This document shows positions 8,789-17,514 of a DNA stretch of 64,000 bases, one piece after another. Within the stretch, counting starts at the first letter, position 1. Each line of letters begins with the position of its first letter. This DNA is from JAHEEL01 sp963836085. Its GTDB lineage: Bacteria; Actinomycetota; Acidimicrobiia; Spongiisociales; UBA5794. The stretch lies in assembly GCA_963836085.1 (NCBI GenBank), contig CAWIHT010000001.1, forward strand, positions 46,157 through 110,156, read 5' to 3'. The notes below the pieces were generated by a model. The model was given only the letters and a program-made list of their open reading frames with translations. It ran no database searches and was not told where the DNA came from. The position numbers and the translations under genes are program-made.

Positions 8789-10269
8789 GCCGACACCTCC
8801 ACGGTCTCAGGGGACTTCGTAGCTCGGGTGCCCTTCCCCATCGCTCCGCGGACGGAGAACCATCCGCCATCGCCCAACTTCGAGTGTCCAACAAGCCATG
8901 TCGACGGGCGGGTGAAGTAGTAGACCACGAGCACATCGACCACGGTCGCGATTCCCAGCGTGAGGGCGAATCCCTTGACCGGCCCGATCGCGAGCAGCCA
9001 GAGCAGGACGGCGGCAAGGAACGTCACCGTGTCGCCCTTCAGGTTCGTGCTGAAGGCTCCCGGAAACGCGTGGTCGATCGCAGGACGGAGCGGCCGACCG
9101 GCGTGGTACTCCTCCTTGATGCGCTCGAAGTACACGATGAACGAGTCGAGGGTTATCCCGATCGACACCACGACACCCGTTACGCCGGCAAGCGTCAACG
9201 TCGTGCCTTGTGTCTCCCCGAGCAGGATGATCGTGCCGACAAGCAACGACCCAAAGACCGTGAGGCCGATAACGGCGATCACGCCGAGGACCCGGTAGTA
9301 GGCGATCATGTAGACGGCTACCAGGGCGAGACCCATCAGGCCGGCAATGAGTCCGGCCCGCAGCGAGTCGGCGCCGAGCGATGCCGAGACGGATTCGACG
9401 CGTTCGCGTTCGAACGTGGTGGGGAGTGCACCGTAGTTCAGGATGGCCGCGAGGTCCTCGGCATCCGCTTGGGGCGTATCCGATGAACCGATGGTGATGA
9501 CCACTTGATTCGGATCGAGGCCCTCGGCTGGGTCGACTTCGGAGGCAACGACGGGGGCCGATGAGACGACGCCATCGACGACGATCGCGAGTTGCCGCTG
9601 CGGGGATCCGATCGGGTACGTGGCGAGTTCACCGGTGGCGGCGCGGAACTTCTCTCCGCCGTCGCTGGTGAACTCGGGAACGACGACCCATGCGCCTGCC
9701 GCTCCGGTGCCGCCGGTGCCGCTGAACTGCGCACGTCCGCCCTTCATGTCAACGCCCGTGAGGAATGCCGGACCGACGACGTAGACGCCGAAGCCATCCT
9801 CTGCCGGCAGGTAGGCGATCTCAGCGTTGGCGTCATCAGGTTCGGAGAGGCCGGTGACGGGGTCCAGGTTCTCCGGGTGGTCCCCGTCTGGTTCGGTCAA
9901 CGCCGGGCTGGTCTGGACGACCGAGTAGACGGGCCGGAACGACATCTGGCCGGTGGTACCAACCGCTTCGAGGGCACGTTCCCGGTCATCGACGCCGGGG
10001 AGCTGGACCACGATCGACCGCTCGCCCTGCACGGAGATCTCCGGCTCTTGGACGGATCCCAGACCTTCGATGCGTCGGCGCATGATCTCGACGGCCGTGT
10101 CGAGGGTGTCGGGGTCGGTGCCCTCCGGTCCCACGAGCACGACGGCGAAGCCGCCCTGGAGGTCCAGGCCGAGTTTTGGCGCCCAGCCTGCAAGGAGCAT
10201 CGCCCCGAGCGACCCCCACGCGATGGCGAGGGTCACGACGAGCGTGATGACCGCTTTCTTGCGATTCAC
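8785..10269 (-). CDS. secD: protein translocase subunit SecD
   Basis: 494 residues. An N-terminal membrane segment is followed by the motif PKLGLDLQGGFAVVLV and a large extracellular domain (about residues 40-290). Five C-terminal membrane segments include VSIGITLDSFIVYFERIKEE. It partners SecF in driving late steps of export. Both ends overlap neighbours by four bases (yajC upstream, secF downstream), so yajC-secD-secF is a tightly coupled operon. The C-terminal tail is polar. Confidence 0.94.
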   Translation of the reverse strand: MNRKKAVITLVVTLAIAWGSLGAMLLAGWAPKLGLDLQGGFAVVLVGPEGTDPDTLDTAVEIMRRRIEGLGSVQEPEISVQGERSIVVQLPGVDDRERALEAVGTTGQMSFRPVYSVVQTSPALTEPDGDHPENLDPVTGLSEPDDANAEIAYLPAEDGFGVYVVGPAFLTGVDMKGGRAQFSGTGGTGAAGAWVVVPEFTSDGGEKFRAATGELATYPIGSPQRQLAIVVDGVVSSAPVVASEVDPAEGLDPNQVVITIGSSDTPQADAEDLAAILNYGALPTTFERERVESVSASLGADSLRAGLIAGLMGLALVAVYMIAYYRVLGVIAVIGLTVFGSLLVGTIILLGETQGTTLTLAGVTGVVVSIGITLDSFIVYFERIKEEYHAGRPLRPAIDHAFPGAFSTNLKGDTVTFLAAVLLWLLAIGPVKGFALTLGIATVVDVLVVYYFTRPSTWLVGHSKLGDGGWFSVRGAMGKGTRATKSPETVEVSA

Positions 10270-10589
10270 TCCGAATCATCCCCGACGCGCTCGGAGATCG
10301 CTCGCTTCGCGATCCGCATGGTGTTTCCGCCGCCAATGTCGATGGTGAAGGTCTCGTCATCTTCGGAGCGGATCGTCCCGTAGATCCCGCCGATCGTCCG
10401 GACTTCGTCGCCAACGGAGATCGAGTCGCGCAGTTCCTGCGCCTTCTTCGCCCGACGCCGCTGCGGCATCACGAGGAGCAGATAGAAGAGACCTCCAAGG
10501 ACCACAATCGGCAACAGGAACCCGATCGCGCTTCCGCCGCTCTCGGTCTGGGCGATGACGATCGTCGAGATGCTCGACAGATTCAGCAC
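10266..10589 (-). CDS. yajC: preprotein translocase subunit YajC
   Basis: 107 residues. One N-terminal membrane segment (GFLLPIVVLGGLFYLLLVMPQ) is followed by the YajC signature RRRAKKAQELRDSISVGDEV and the GGIYGTI region. YajC associates with SecDF in the membrane. It is the first gene of the yajC-secD-secF operon and lies 69 bases downstream of tgt. The region between them shows no obvious terminator, so read-through from queA-tgt is possible. Confidence 0.92.
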   Translation of the reverse strand: MLNLSSISTIVIAQTESGGSAIGFLLPIVVLGGLFYLLLVMPQRRRAKKAQELRDSISVGDEVRTIGGIYGTIRSEDDETFTIDIGGGNTMRIAKRAISERVGDDSE

Positions 10590-10658
10590 TGGATCCTCCG
10601 TTCGATGGGCCGGCTTACGCCGCCGGGAAAGCGCCGGAACTCTAGCCGCGAGGGCGGT

Positions 10659-11762
10659 CTAGTCCCCCATCCTGGCAGCCACAACGCCGCACCGAAAGTC
10701 GGAGAAACGACCCTCGACGATCGCATCGCGAGCACCGCGCACCAGATCGAACGTGTACGTGAGATTGTGGAGGGTAAGGAGTCGATGAGCGAGCGGCTCC
10801 TTCGTCGTGTAGAGATGACGGAGGTAGCCACGGCTGTAGCGCCGGCAGGTGAGGCAGGTACACGCACGATCCAACGGTTCCTGGCTGACGACCCACTCTG
10901 CCCGCTTGATCGAGATGTCCCCGGTACGCGTCAGCGCCTTGCCGTGTCTGGCGAGTCGGGTCGGGATGACGCAGTCGAACAGATCGACGCCGCGCTCGAT
11001 CGCAGCGAGGATGCCCTCCGTGTCGCCAAGGCCCATGACGTAGCGGACGGCCTGCGGGGGCAGGTGGGGTATCGCGGCGTCGAGTGCCAGGTCGCGCTCC
11101 TCCGGCGTCTCGCCGACGGCGAGGCCGCCGATTCCATAGCCGGGGAAGCCGAGCGACGCGATCTCCTTCGCCGATTGCTCCCGCAAGTCCGGCTCGGCTC
11201 CGCCCTGGACGATTCCGAACAGCGCCCGGTCGTCACGTCGCTTCGCTGCGAGTGCACGCTGCGCCCACCGGAAGGTTCGCTCCATGGCGTCTTCTGCGTC
11301 CGACCGACTCGACGGCAGCGGGACAGGCACATCGAGGGCCATTGCGATGTCCGATCCGAGTGCCTCCTGGACGGCGACGGCGCGCTCGGGCGTCAGTTCG
11401 ACCCGAGCGCCGTCGTAGGTGCTGCGGAACACCAGGCCTTCCTCGCTGATGGTGGGGTCGAGGGACAGAACCTGATATCCACCGCTGTCGGTGAGGATCG
11501 GACCATCCCACGCCATGAACCCATGGAGTTCGCCAAGTTGCGACACCACCGTCTCGCCGGGTCGCAACATCAGGTGATAGGTGTTCGAGAGAACGATCTG
11601 AGCCCCCACCGTCCGTAGGTCCTCGACGTCCATGGTCTTCACCGTCGCCCGGGTTCCAACGGGCATGAAGTTGGGTGTCTCGACCTCGCCGTGCGGCGTC
11701 ACCATCGAACCGGTCCGGGCGTTCCCGTCGCTCGCGGCGGGGCGCCAGGCAACCGCCCTCAT
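10659..11762 (-). CDS. tgt: queuine tRNA-ribosyltransferase (tRNA-guanine transglycosylase)
   Basis: 367 residues. It exchanges guanine 34 of GUN-anticodon tRNAs for the preQ1 base. Visible motifs are the N-terminal GTRATVKTM, the catalytic aspartate in TDSGGYQVLSL, the substrate loop in FGIVQGGA, and the zinc site CTCLTC with a downstream His (RGYLRHLY). It overlaps queA by four bases; the pair encodes successive steps, preQ1 insertion and then conversion to epoxyqueuosine. No preQ1 biosynthesis genes (queCDEF) are in the window. Confidence 0.94.
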   Translation of the reverse strand: MRAVAWRPAASDGNARTGSMVTPHGEVETPNFMPVGTRATVKTMDVEDLRTVGAQIVLSNTYHLMLRPGETVVSQLGELHGFMAWDGPILTDSGGYQVLSLDPTISEEGLVFRSTYDGARVELTPERAVAVQEALGSDIAMALDVPVPLPSSRSDAEDAMERTFRWAQRALAAKRRDDRALFGIVQGGAEPDLREQSAKEIASLGFPGYGIGGLAVGETPEERDLALDAAIPHLPPQAVRYVMGLGDTEGILAAIERGVDLFDCVIPTRLARHGKALTRTGDISIKRAEWVVSQEPLDRACTCLTCRRYSRGYLRHLYTTKEPLAHRLLTLHNLTYTFDLVRGARDAIVEGRFSDFRCGVVAARMGD

Positions 11763-12769
11763 TGATCGACCTCGATGAACATGGCGTCTCCGAACGAAAG
11801 GAAGCGGTAGCCGGACTCGATGGCGTGATCGTAGACCTCACGCCATGCGGGCCCGATCAATGTCGCGATCATCACGATCAGCGTGGTTCGGGGAGCGTGG
11901 AAGTTCGTGATGACCGCATCGATCACTCTGGGCCGGTAGCCGGGGCTGATGAACAGCTCCGTCGATCCGGATCCGGCGTGGACGGTCCCGTCGGCTTGCG
12001 CTGCCGTTTCGAGGGTCCGGACAACGGTGGTTCCGACCGCCACGACCCGTGAGCCGCGCTGTCTCGTCTCGGCGATGGCTGTGGCCGTCGCCTGTGGGAC
12101 GGTGTAGCGCTCCCGATGCATTGCGTGGTTCGTGATGGGACCGTCGTCCATCGGGCGGAAGGTGTCGAGGCCAACCTCGAGGTCGACTTCGGCGAACTCG
12201 ACCTCGCGCTCACCTATCGCCTCGACGAGCGCAGGCGTGAAGTGCAGCGCTGCCGTCGGGGCCGCCGCCGAGCCGGTCGTCGTGGCGAATATCGTCTGGT
12301 ACCGCTCGTCGTCTTCGAGGGCACCGTGGAAGTATGGCGGTAGCGGTATCTCTCCGAGTGTCTCGAGGATCTCATCGACCGACTCGTCTGACTCAATGTG
12401 GAGCGTGACGATCCCACGATCGGGTTCGGTGGCAACCGTCATCTCCAGCGGACCTGCGGTGAGGTTCGTCCCCACCCTGATCCGTCTGGCAGGACGAACC
12501 ATCGATTCCCACTCGGTCTCCGATATCCGTTTCGTAAGGAGCAGTTCGACCCGTCCCCCGGTGTCCTTCAGGGCGTGGATACGGGCCGGACGAACCCTGG
12601 TGTTGTTGACCACCACCAAATCGCCGGGTTCAAGAATCTGCGGCAGGTCCGCGAACTCCCGGTCCTCCATGTTCCTCGCAACGAGCAGCCGCGCTGCGTC
12701 GCGCGGCTCGATCGCCTCCTGCGCGATGGAGCCGTCGGGAAGGTCGTAGTCGAAGGAAGCCGCGTCCAT
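11759..12769 (-). CDS. queA: S-adenosylmethionine:tRNA ribosyltransferase-isomerase
   Basis: 336 residues. It transfers and isomerises the ribosyl part of SAM onto preQ1 in tRNA. Family motifs are FDYDLPDGSIAQEAI at the N-terminus, DLVVVNNTRVRPARI, GEIPLPPYFH, YQTIFATTTGSAAAPTAALHF and RTTLIVMIATLIG. The start at the ATG of MDAASFDYDLP was chosen because the longer frame adds 18 residues unlike the family. It is preceded by ruvB (54 bases) on the same strand and overlaps tgt. Confidence 0.94.
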   Translation of the reverse strand: MDAASFDYDLPDGSIAQEAIEPRDAARLLVARNMEDREFADLPQILEPGDLVVVNNTRVRPARIHALKDTGGRVELLLTKRISETEWESMVRPARRIRVGTNLTAGPLEMTVATEPDRGIVTLHIESDESVDEILETLGEIPLPPYFHGALEDDERYQTIFATTTGSAAAPTAALHFTPALVEAIGEREVEFAEVDLEVGLDTFRPMDDGPITNHAMHRERYTVPQATATAIAETRQRGSRVVAVGTTVVRTLETAAQADGTVHAGSGSTELFISPGYRPRVIDAVITNFHAPRTTLIVMIATLIGPAWREVYDHAIESGYRFLSFGDAMFIEVDQ

Positions 12770-12823
12770 GGGATGGGGAAGATAGGGCCTGTGGGAGCTT
12801 CCAGCTGGCAGCTGTCGACTCAT

Positions 12824-13855
12824 TCAGTCCAACAACGTCCCTTGAGGTTCTGAGACAACCTCTCGCCGTACCCCGAGGTGTTCGTACGCTCGGTCGGTCG
12901 CGATGCGGCCTCTCGGCGTTCGCTGGAGGAAACCTTCGAGGAGGAGGAACGGTTCGTAGGCATCTTCGACCGTCTCAGGATCCTCGCCAACGGCGATCGC
13001 GAGCGTCGAGAGTCCGACCGGGCCGCCACCGAACTTGTCGACGATCGCGTGGAGGATCGCACGATCAACCTTGTCGAGGCCCATGGCGTCGACCTCGAAG
13101 ACTTCGAGGGCGCGATCGGCAACCGCGTCGTCGACGTGCCCGTCGGCGCGAACTGAGGCGTAGTCGCGAACTCGCCGGAGCAGACGATTCGCGACCCGGG
13201 GTGTGCCGCGGCTCCGCCTGGCGATCGTCTCGGACCCGGATTCCGTAATGTCGACATCGAGAATCTCGGCCGAGCGGTGGAGGATGGCGGCGAGGTCATC
13301 TGGTTCGTAGTAGTCGATGCGGGCGACGTATCCGAACCGATCCCGGAGCGGCGGAGCAACCCGGCCAACGCGAGTGGTCGCCCCAACGAGCGTGAAGGGT
13401 GGCAGATCGATCTTGATCGACCGGGCGGCCGGACCCTTCCCGACGACGATGTCAAGCTGGAAATCCTCCATGGCCGGATACAGAATCTCCTCGACCTGAC
13501 GGGGCAGACGGTGAATCTCGTCGATGAAGAGGACATCGCCGGCTTCGAGATTGGTGATCACCGCGGCCAGATCGCCCGGGCGATCGAGCGCGGGGCCGGA
13601 GGTGCCACGGAACTGGGCATCCATCTCCTCGGCGAGGATGCCGGCAAGTGAAGTCTTGCCGAGACCGGGAGGGCCGGAGAAGAGGACATGGTCGATCGCT
13701 TCGCCACGGCCTCGTGCCGCTTCAATCAGGATCGCCAAGCGTTCCTTAAGGGCGCTCTGGCCCACGAATTCGTCCATCTTCCTGGGGCGCAGACCGACTT
13801 CGATCGCCACGTCCTCAGGTGTTGGAACAGCGGTGAGCAGACCCTCGTCTCTCAT
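12824..13855 (-). CDS. ruvB: Holliday junction branch migration DNA helicase RuvB
   Basis: 343 residues. It is an AAA+ motor with the N-terminal motif LRPRKMDEFVGQ, Walker A GPPGLGKTS, Walker B VLFIDEIHRLPR, and the RuvB sequence IDLPPFTLVGATTR. The C-terminal winged helix ends with GFLQRTPRGRIATDRAYEHLG. It drives branch migration with RuvA and overlaps ruvA by four bases, so ruvC-ruvA-ruvB form one operon. Confidence 0.96.
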   Translation of the reverse strand: MRDEGLLTAVPTPEDVAIEVGLRPRKMDEFVGQSALKERLAILIEAARGRGEAIDHVLFSGPPGLGKTSLAGILAEEMDAQFRGTSGPALDRPGDLAAVITNLEAGDVLFIDEIHRLPRQVEEILYPAMEDFQLDIVVGKGPAARSIKIDLPPFTLVGATTRVGRVAPPLRDRFGYVARIDYYEPDDLAAILHRSAEILDVDITESGSETIARRSRGTPRVANRLLRRVRDYASVRADGHVDDAVADRALEVFEVDAMGLDKVDRAILHAIVDKFGGGPVGLSTLAIAVGEDPETVEDAYEPFLLLEGFLQRTPRGRIATDRAYEHLGVRREVVSEPQGTLLD

Positions 13856-14430
13856 CCTTCACCCCGCTTCCCGAGGACACGGAGCGATTCGCGCAGCATC
13901 TCTGCGACGGGAAGATCCGGTGGAAGTTCGCGGAGCGCCACGCTGATTTCGTCGGGCTGGTAGCCAAGGCCTTCAAGGGCAGAACGAACCTCGGAGAGCG
14001 GCCCTGAGAGTTGGAGATCGCCGTCCGGGACCTCGAGCTTCGGACGCAATTCGAGCAGGAGCTTCTGGGCGGTGCGCTTGCCGATGCCGGGTACGGACGT
14101 GAGTGCCGCAACGTCGTCGGTAGCCACGACGCGGCGCAAGTCATCGGCCGACATCGTCGCGAGAATCGCCAGCCCGACTCTCGGCCCGATTCCGGAGGTT
14201 CCAAGCAGCAGGCGGAAGAGGTTTCGGTCATCCGCCGCCGTGAATCCGAAAAGTGCCATCTGGTCTTCACGCACATGGAGGTGGGTATGGAGCACAATCT
14301 CGGATCCGAGCGATGGAAGTTCCAGGAACGTGCGACTGGTCACCGCGACTTCGTACCCGACACCGCCGACGTCAACGATCACGGTCTCGCCGTGAACCGA
14401 AGCGAGGCTACCGCGCAGTCGTCCAATCAT
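13852..14430 (-). CDS. ruvA: Holliday junction branch migration protein RuvA
   Basis: 192 residues. The N-terminal OB-fold begins MIGRLRGSLASVHGETVIVD. Helix-hairpin-helix repeats follow (GIGPRVGLAILATMSADDL and SVPGIGKRTAQKLLLELRPK), and the C-terminal RuvB-binding domain contains EVRSALEGLGY. The start at 14430 overlaps the ruvC stop by four bases (ATGA); the upstream extension of the frame lies inside ruvC. Confidence 0.95.
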   Translation of the reverse strand: MIGRLRGSLASVHGETVIVDVGGVGYEVAVTSRTFLELPSLGSEIVLHTHLHVREDQMALFGFTAADDRNLFRLLLGTSGIGPRVGLAILATMSADDLRRVVATDDVAALTSVPGIGKRTAQKLLLELRPKLEVPDGDLQLSGPLSEVRSALEGLGYQPDEISVALRELPPDLPVAEMLRESLRVLGKRGEG

Positions 14431-14915
14431 GAGACCCTCGCGTTCAATGTGCGGTGCTGAAGGTGGCACAAGGCAACAGCCAGCGCATCTGCGGCGTCTG
14501 CAGGGCGGGGGGCGTTCGGGAGGTGCAGGCGCATCGCGACAACGCGCTGCATCTGCTGTTTGTCGGCCACACCCGATCCGGTCAGAGCCATCTTGACGGC
14601 GGACGGTGTGTACTCGGCCGTCTCGAGCTTGGCTTCCGACAAGACCAGCAGCGCGATCCCGGACGCCCGGGCGACGGACATCGCCGTCTGGAGATTGTTG
14701 TTCACGAAGACTTGTTCGATGGCTGCAGCCTGTGGCTCGTATTCAGCCACGATCTCTCGCAGGTCACGGGCGAGCTCGACGAACCGTTGACCGAGCGGCT
14801 GTGCAGGGTCGGTGCGGATCACGCCAGCGGCAACCGCCCGCTCGGTACTCCCGGACGCTTCGATGATCCCGTATCCGGTGCGAGTGAGGCCCGGGTCGAT
14901 ACCCAATACGAACAT
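14427..14915 (-). CDS. ruvC: crossover junction endodeoxyribonuclease RuvC
   Basis: 162 residues. It is the Holliday junction resolvase. Catalytic acidic residues are visible in VLGIDPGLTRTGYG (D7), AIEQVFVNNNLQTAM and the C-terminal ADAADALAVALCH. The start at the ATG of MFVLGIDPG matches the family; the frame is open further upstream without similarity. It is the first gene of the ruvCAB operon and follows yebC after an interval of about 320 bases that may hold a small plus-strand gene. Confidence 0.95.
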   Translation of the reverse strand: MFVLGIDPGLTRTGYGIIEASGSTERAVAAGVIRTDPAQPLGQRFVELARDLREIVAEYEPQAAAIEQVFVNNNLQTAMSVARASGIALLVLSEAKLETAEYTPSAVKMALTGSGVADKQQMQRVVAMRLHLPNAPRPADAADALAVALCHLQHRTLNARVS

Positions 14916-15051
14916 ATGTTCTCCATCGTAGCGGTCGTCGGCATCTGAGGCCAAGGATGCTCACCGTTGCTCGGGTTGTGCTGAGGGATGCACCCTTCAC
15001 CCGACGACCGCCGGCCCGGGTGATGATGGCGTAGATAGGGGGTTGCGCGTG

Positions 15052-15210
15052 ATGCCGCTGTTGGCAATCGCAGCAGGTCTCGGTGCCGGATTGATCGGGA
15101 TTCGGAGATTCTTGAAGCGTCGGTATCGGGAGATCTACGCGTCGGCAGACCCGGAGTTTCAGGACCCGGTAGTGCTCCCGGGACTCCAATCAACTGGCGG
15201 GATCGGGTAG
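15052..15210 (+). CDS. possible small membrane protein (52 residues)
   Basis: This short plus-strand frame fills most of the gap between ruvC and yebC. It begins ATG preceded by a G-rich stretch (GATAGGGGG about 11 bases upstream). The product has a hydrophobic N-terminus (PLLAIAAGLGAGLIGI), a basic stop-transfer stretch (RRFLKRRYREIY) and a polar tail, which looks like a real one-pass membrane protein rather than random sequence. I recognise no family. It is opposite in direction to all neighbours. Confidence 0.4.
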   Translation: MPLLAIAAGLGAGLIGIRRFLKRRYREIYASADPEFQDPVVLPGLQSTGGIG

Positions 15211-15234
15211 GACCCCGGCAGCTCGTATCGGGCG

Positions 15235-15972
15235 CTACTCGAGACGTGCGAGAACGTCGTCCGGGATGTCGAAGTTGGCGTGGACGCCCTGGACATCGTC
15301 GAGATCCTCGAGCGCATCGACCAAGCGCAAGACCTTGGGCGCCGTCGTCTCGTTGACCGGTACGGTGACCGACGCGATCTGACTGACCTCACCCTGGTCG
15401 ATCGTGACGCCCTCATTCTCGAGCGCCGAGCGGACCGCTGGGAGATCACCGGGCGAACAGGTGATCTCCCACTGATCGTCTGATTCCTCGACGTCGTCTG
15501 CGCCACCGTCGAGCGCTGCCATCATCACGGTGTCCTCGTCGCCGCTGACCAGCAGATACCCCTTCTGCTCGAAGAGATATGCCACCGAGCCGGGCTCACC
15601 GAGACTTCCACCATTCTTCGTGAAGGTCGAACGGACCTCCGCGGCAGCCCGGTTGCGGTTGTCGGTGAGGATCTCGACATAGAGAGCTACTCCCCCAGGC
15701 GCATACCCCTCGTACCAGATCTCCTCGTACTCGACTCCACCGTCGTCACCGGCGCCGCGCGCGATGGCTCGTTCGATGTTGTCCTTGGGTACGGACGCGT
15801 CCTTCGCCTTCTGAACCGCCGTAACGAGAGCGGGGTTTCCGTCCAGATCCGATCCGCCCGCGCGAGCGGCGGCCTCGATCCCTTTGATGAGCTTCGCGAA
15901 CAGCTTGCCCCGCTTGGCGTCTTGACGCCCCTTGCGGTGTTTGATGTTTGCCCACTTGGAATGTCCGGCCAT
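15235..15972 (-). CDS. yebC: YebC/PmpR family probable transcriptional regulator
   Basis: 245 residues. The N-terminus AGHSKWANIKHRKGRQDAKR is diagnostic. The family motifs DNIERAIARG, EGYAPGGVALYVEILTDNRNR and KNGGSLGEPGSVAYLF follow. Members bind DNA or act in translation of difficult sequences. The start ATG shares one base with the pdxT stop (TGATG). The pdx-yebC-ruv order is common in actinobacteria. Confidence 0.95.
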   Translation of the reverse strand: MAGHSKWANIKHRKGRQDAKRGKLFAKLIKGIEAAARAGGSDLDGNPALVTAVQKAKDASVPKDNIERAIARGAGDDGGVEYEEIWYEGYAPGGVALYVEILTDNRNRAAAEVRSTFTKNGGSLGEPGSVAYLFEQKGYLLVSGDEDTVMMAALDGGADDVEESDDQWEITCSPGDLPAVRSALENEGVTIDQGEVSQIASVTVPVNETTAPKVLRLVDALEDLDDVQGVHANFDIPDDVLARLE

Positions 15973-16559
15973 CAGCGCTCCTCGGCGAGATCGATCAACA
16001 TGGTGTGAAGACGGTCGTCGTCCGTCAACTCAGGATGGAATGATGTGGCAAGGATACGGTCCTGCCGGACCACAACGGGGTGCGCTCCGCCACCACCCGG
16101 GTCTTCGACCGCAGCGAGCGTCTCGACGTCGGCACCGACCTTCTCGATCCACGGGGCCCGGATGAAGACGGCACGCATGGGTGCGTCGAGACCGGACACA
16201 TTCAGATCGGCTTCGAACGAGTCAACCTGGCGGCCGAAGGCGTTCCTCTCGACGACGACATCGAGCACCCCGAGTTGGGGTTGGACCGGACCGGTCGTTG
16301 CCGACGCGAGGAAGATCATGCCGGCGCAGGTGCCAAGTACGGGCATGCCGTCTGCGACCCGCTGCCGGATCGGATCGATCAGGCCGTAGATCGTTGCCAG
16401 GCGACCGATCGTGGTCGACTCACCGCCGGGAATGATCAGCGCCTCGACGGACGCGAGCTCTTCCGGCGTCCTGACTTCGACCCCTATGTGGCCGAGCCGG
16501 TCGACGACGGCCAGATGCTCACGGAAGTCGCCCTGCAGGGCGAGCACACCGATCCTCAC
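15972..16559 (-). CDS. pdxT: pyridoxal 5'-phosphate synthase glutaminase subunit PdxT
   Basis: 195 residues. It is a class I glutaminase-like enzyme feeding ammonia to PdxS. It starts with GTG (RIGVLALQGDFREHL). The oxyanion motif is IIPGGESTTIGRL, the catalytic Cys lies in GTCAGMIFLA, and the His-Glu pair in SFHPELTDD. The start is placed one base after the pdxS stop, since upstream sequence in the frame lies inside pdxS and is unrelated. PdxS and PdxT together make PLP from ribose 5-phosphate, glyceraldehyde 3-phosphate and glutamine. Confidence 0.94.
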   Translation of the reverse strand: MRIGVLALQGDFREHLAVVDRLGHIGVEVRTPEELASVEALIIPGGESTTIGRLATIYGLIDPIRQRVADGMPVLGTCAGMIFLASATTGPVQPQLGVLDVVVERNAFGRQVDSFEADLNVSGLDAPMRAVFIRAPWIEKVGADVETLAAVEDPGGGGAHPVVVRQDRILATSFHPELTDDDRLHTMLIDLAEER

Positions 16560-16560
16560 G

Positions 16561-17451
16561 TCAGTCGCCCCGGTCTTGCATCCGGTCTTCGGCTGCCATG
16601 GTGTCGATGTTGATACCGACCATCGCTTCGCCGAGATTCTTGGAGACTTCCGCGATCTTGGCCGCGTCCTGGTAGAACGTCGTCGCTTCGACGATCGCTC
16701 GCGCTCGCACGTCGGGGTCATCCGACTTGAAGACGCCTGAACCGACGAAGATCCCGTCACACCCGAGTTGCATCATCAGCGCCGCATCGGAAGGAGTGGC
16801 GATGCCACCCGCCGCAAAGTTGACGACGGGCAGTTTCCCGGTCTCGGCTACCTCTCGCACCAGCTCGATCGGAGCCCGTAGATCCTTGGCCGCATTCATC
16901 AGCTCGTCCGCTCCCAGAGTCGTGAGCCAGCGGATCTGACTGGTCATCAACCGCATGTGACGGACGGCCTCGACGACGTTTCCGGTGCCGGGCTCTCCCT
17001 TGGTACGAATCATGGCTGCGCCCTCGCCGATCCGGCGGAGCGCTTCCCCGAGATCCTTCGCCCCGTTGACGAACGGAACCGTGAACGCCCGTTTGTCGAC
17101 GTGGTACTCGTCAACGGGCGTGAGGACTTCCGACTCGTCGATGTAGTCAACGCCGAGGGACTCAAGGACCCGTGCTTCGACGAAGTGTCCGATGCGCGCC
17201 TTCGCCATCACCGGAATCGAGACCGCGTTGACGATCTCCTCCACCTTCGCCGGGTCGGCCATGCGGGCCACGCCACCGAGCGCCCGAATGTCGGCGGGGA
17301 CCCGCTCCAACGCCATCACCGAGACGGCACCGGCCTCTTCAGCGATCTTGGCCTGCTCGGCGTTGACGACGTCCATGATGACGCCGCCCTTGAGCATTTC
17401 GGCAAGTCCGCGCTTGACGCGGTCCGTGCCGCGTTCCGATGTCGTGTCCAC
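16561..17451 (-). CDS. pdxS: pyridoxal 5'-phosphate synthase lyase subunit PdxS
   Basis: 296 residues, a highly conserved TIM barrel. Visible motifs are RGLAEMLKGGVIMDVVNAEQ, MALERVPADIRALGGVARM, MAKARIGHFVEARVLESLG, YIDESEVLTPVDE and VNFAAGGIATPSDAALMMQ. The lysine of VMAKARIGH is in the region of the catalytic lysine. It is the first gene of the pdxS-pdxT pair, about 60 bases after the glycosyltransferase gene. Confidence 0.96.
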   Translation of the reverse strand: MDTTSERGTDRVKRGLAEMLKGGVIMDVVNAEQAKIAEEAGAVSVMALERVPADIRALGGVARMADPAKVEEIVNAVSIPVMAKARIGHFVEARVLESLGVDYIDESEVLTPVDEYHVDKRAFTVPFVNGAKDLGEALRRIGEGAAMIRTKGEPGTGNVVEAVRHMRLMTSQIRWLTTLGADELMNAAKDLRAPIELVREVAETGKLPVVNFAAGGIATPSDAALMMQLGCDGIFVGSGVFKSDDPDVRARAIVEATTFYQDAAKIAEVSKNLGEAMVGINIDTMAAEDRMQDRGD

Positions 17452-17514
17452 GGTGTTCTCCTCGGTCTTCGATCCTTCAAGTGTACCGACGCACGACCCT
17501 GTAGAACCGGGGAC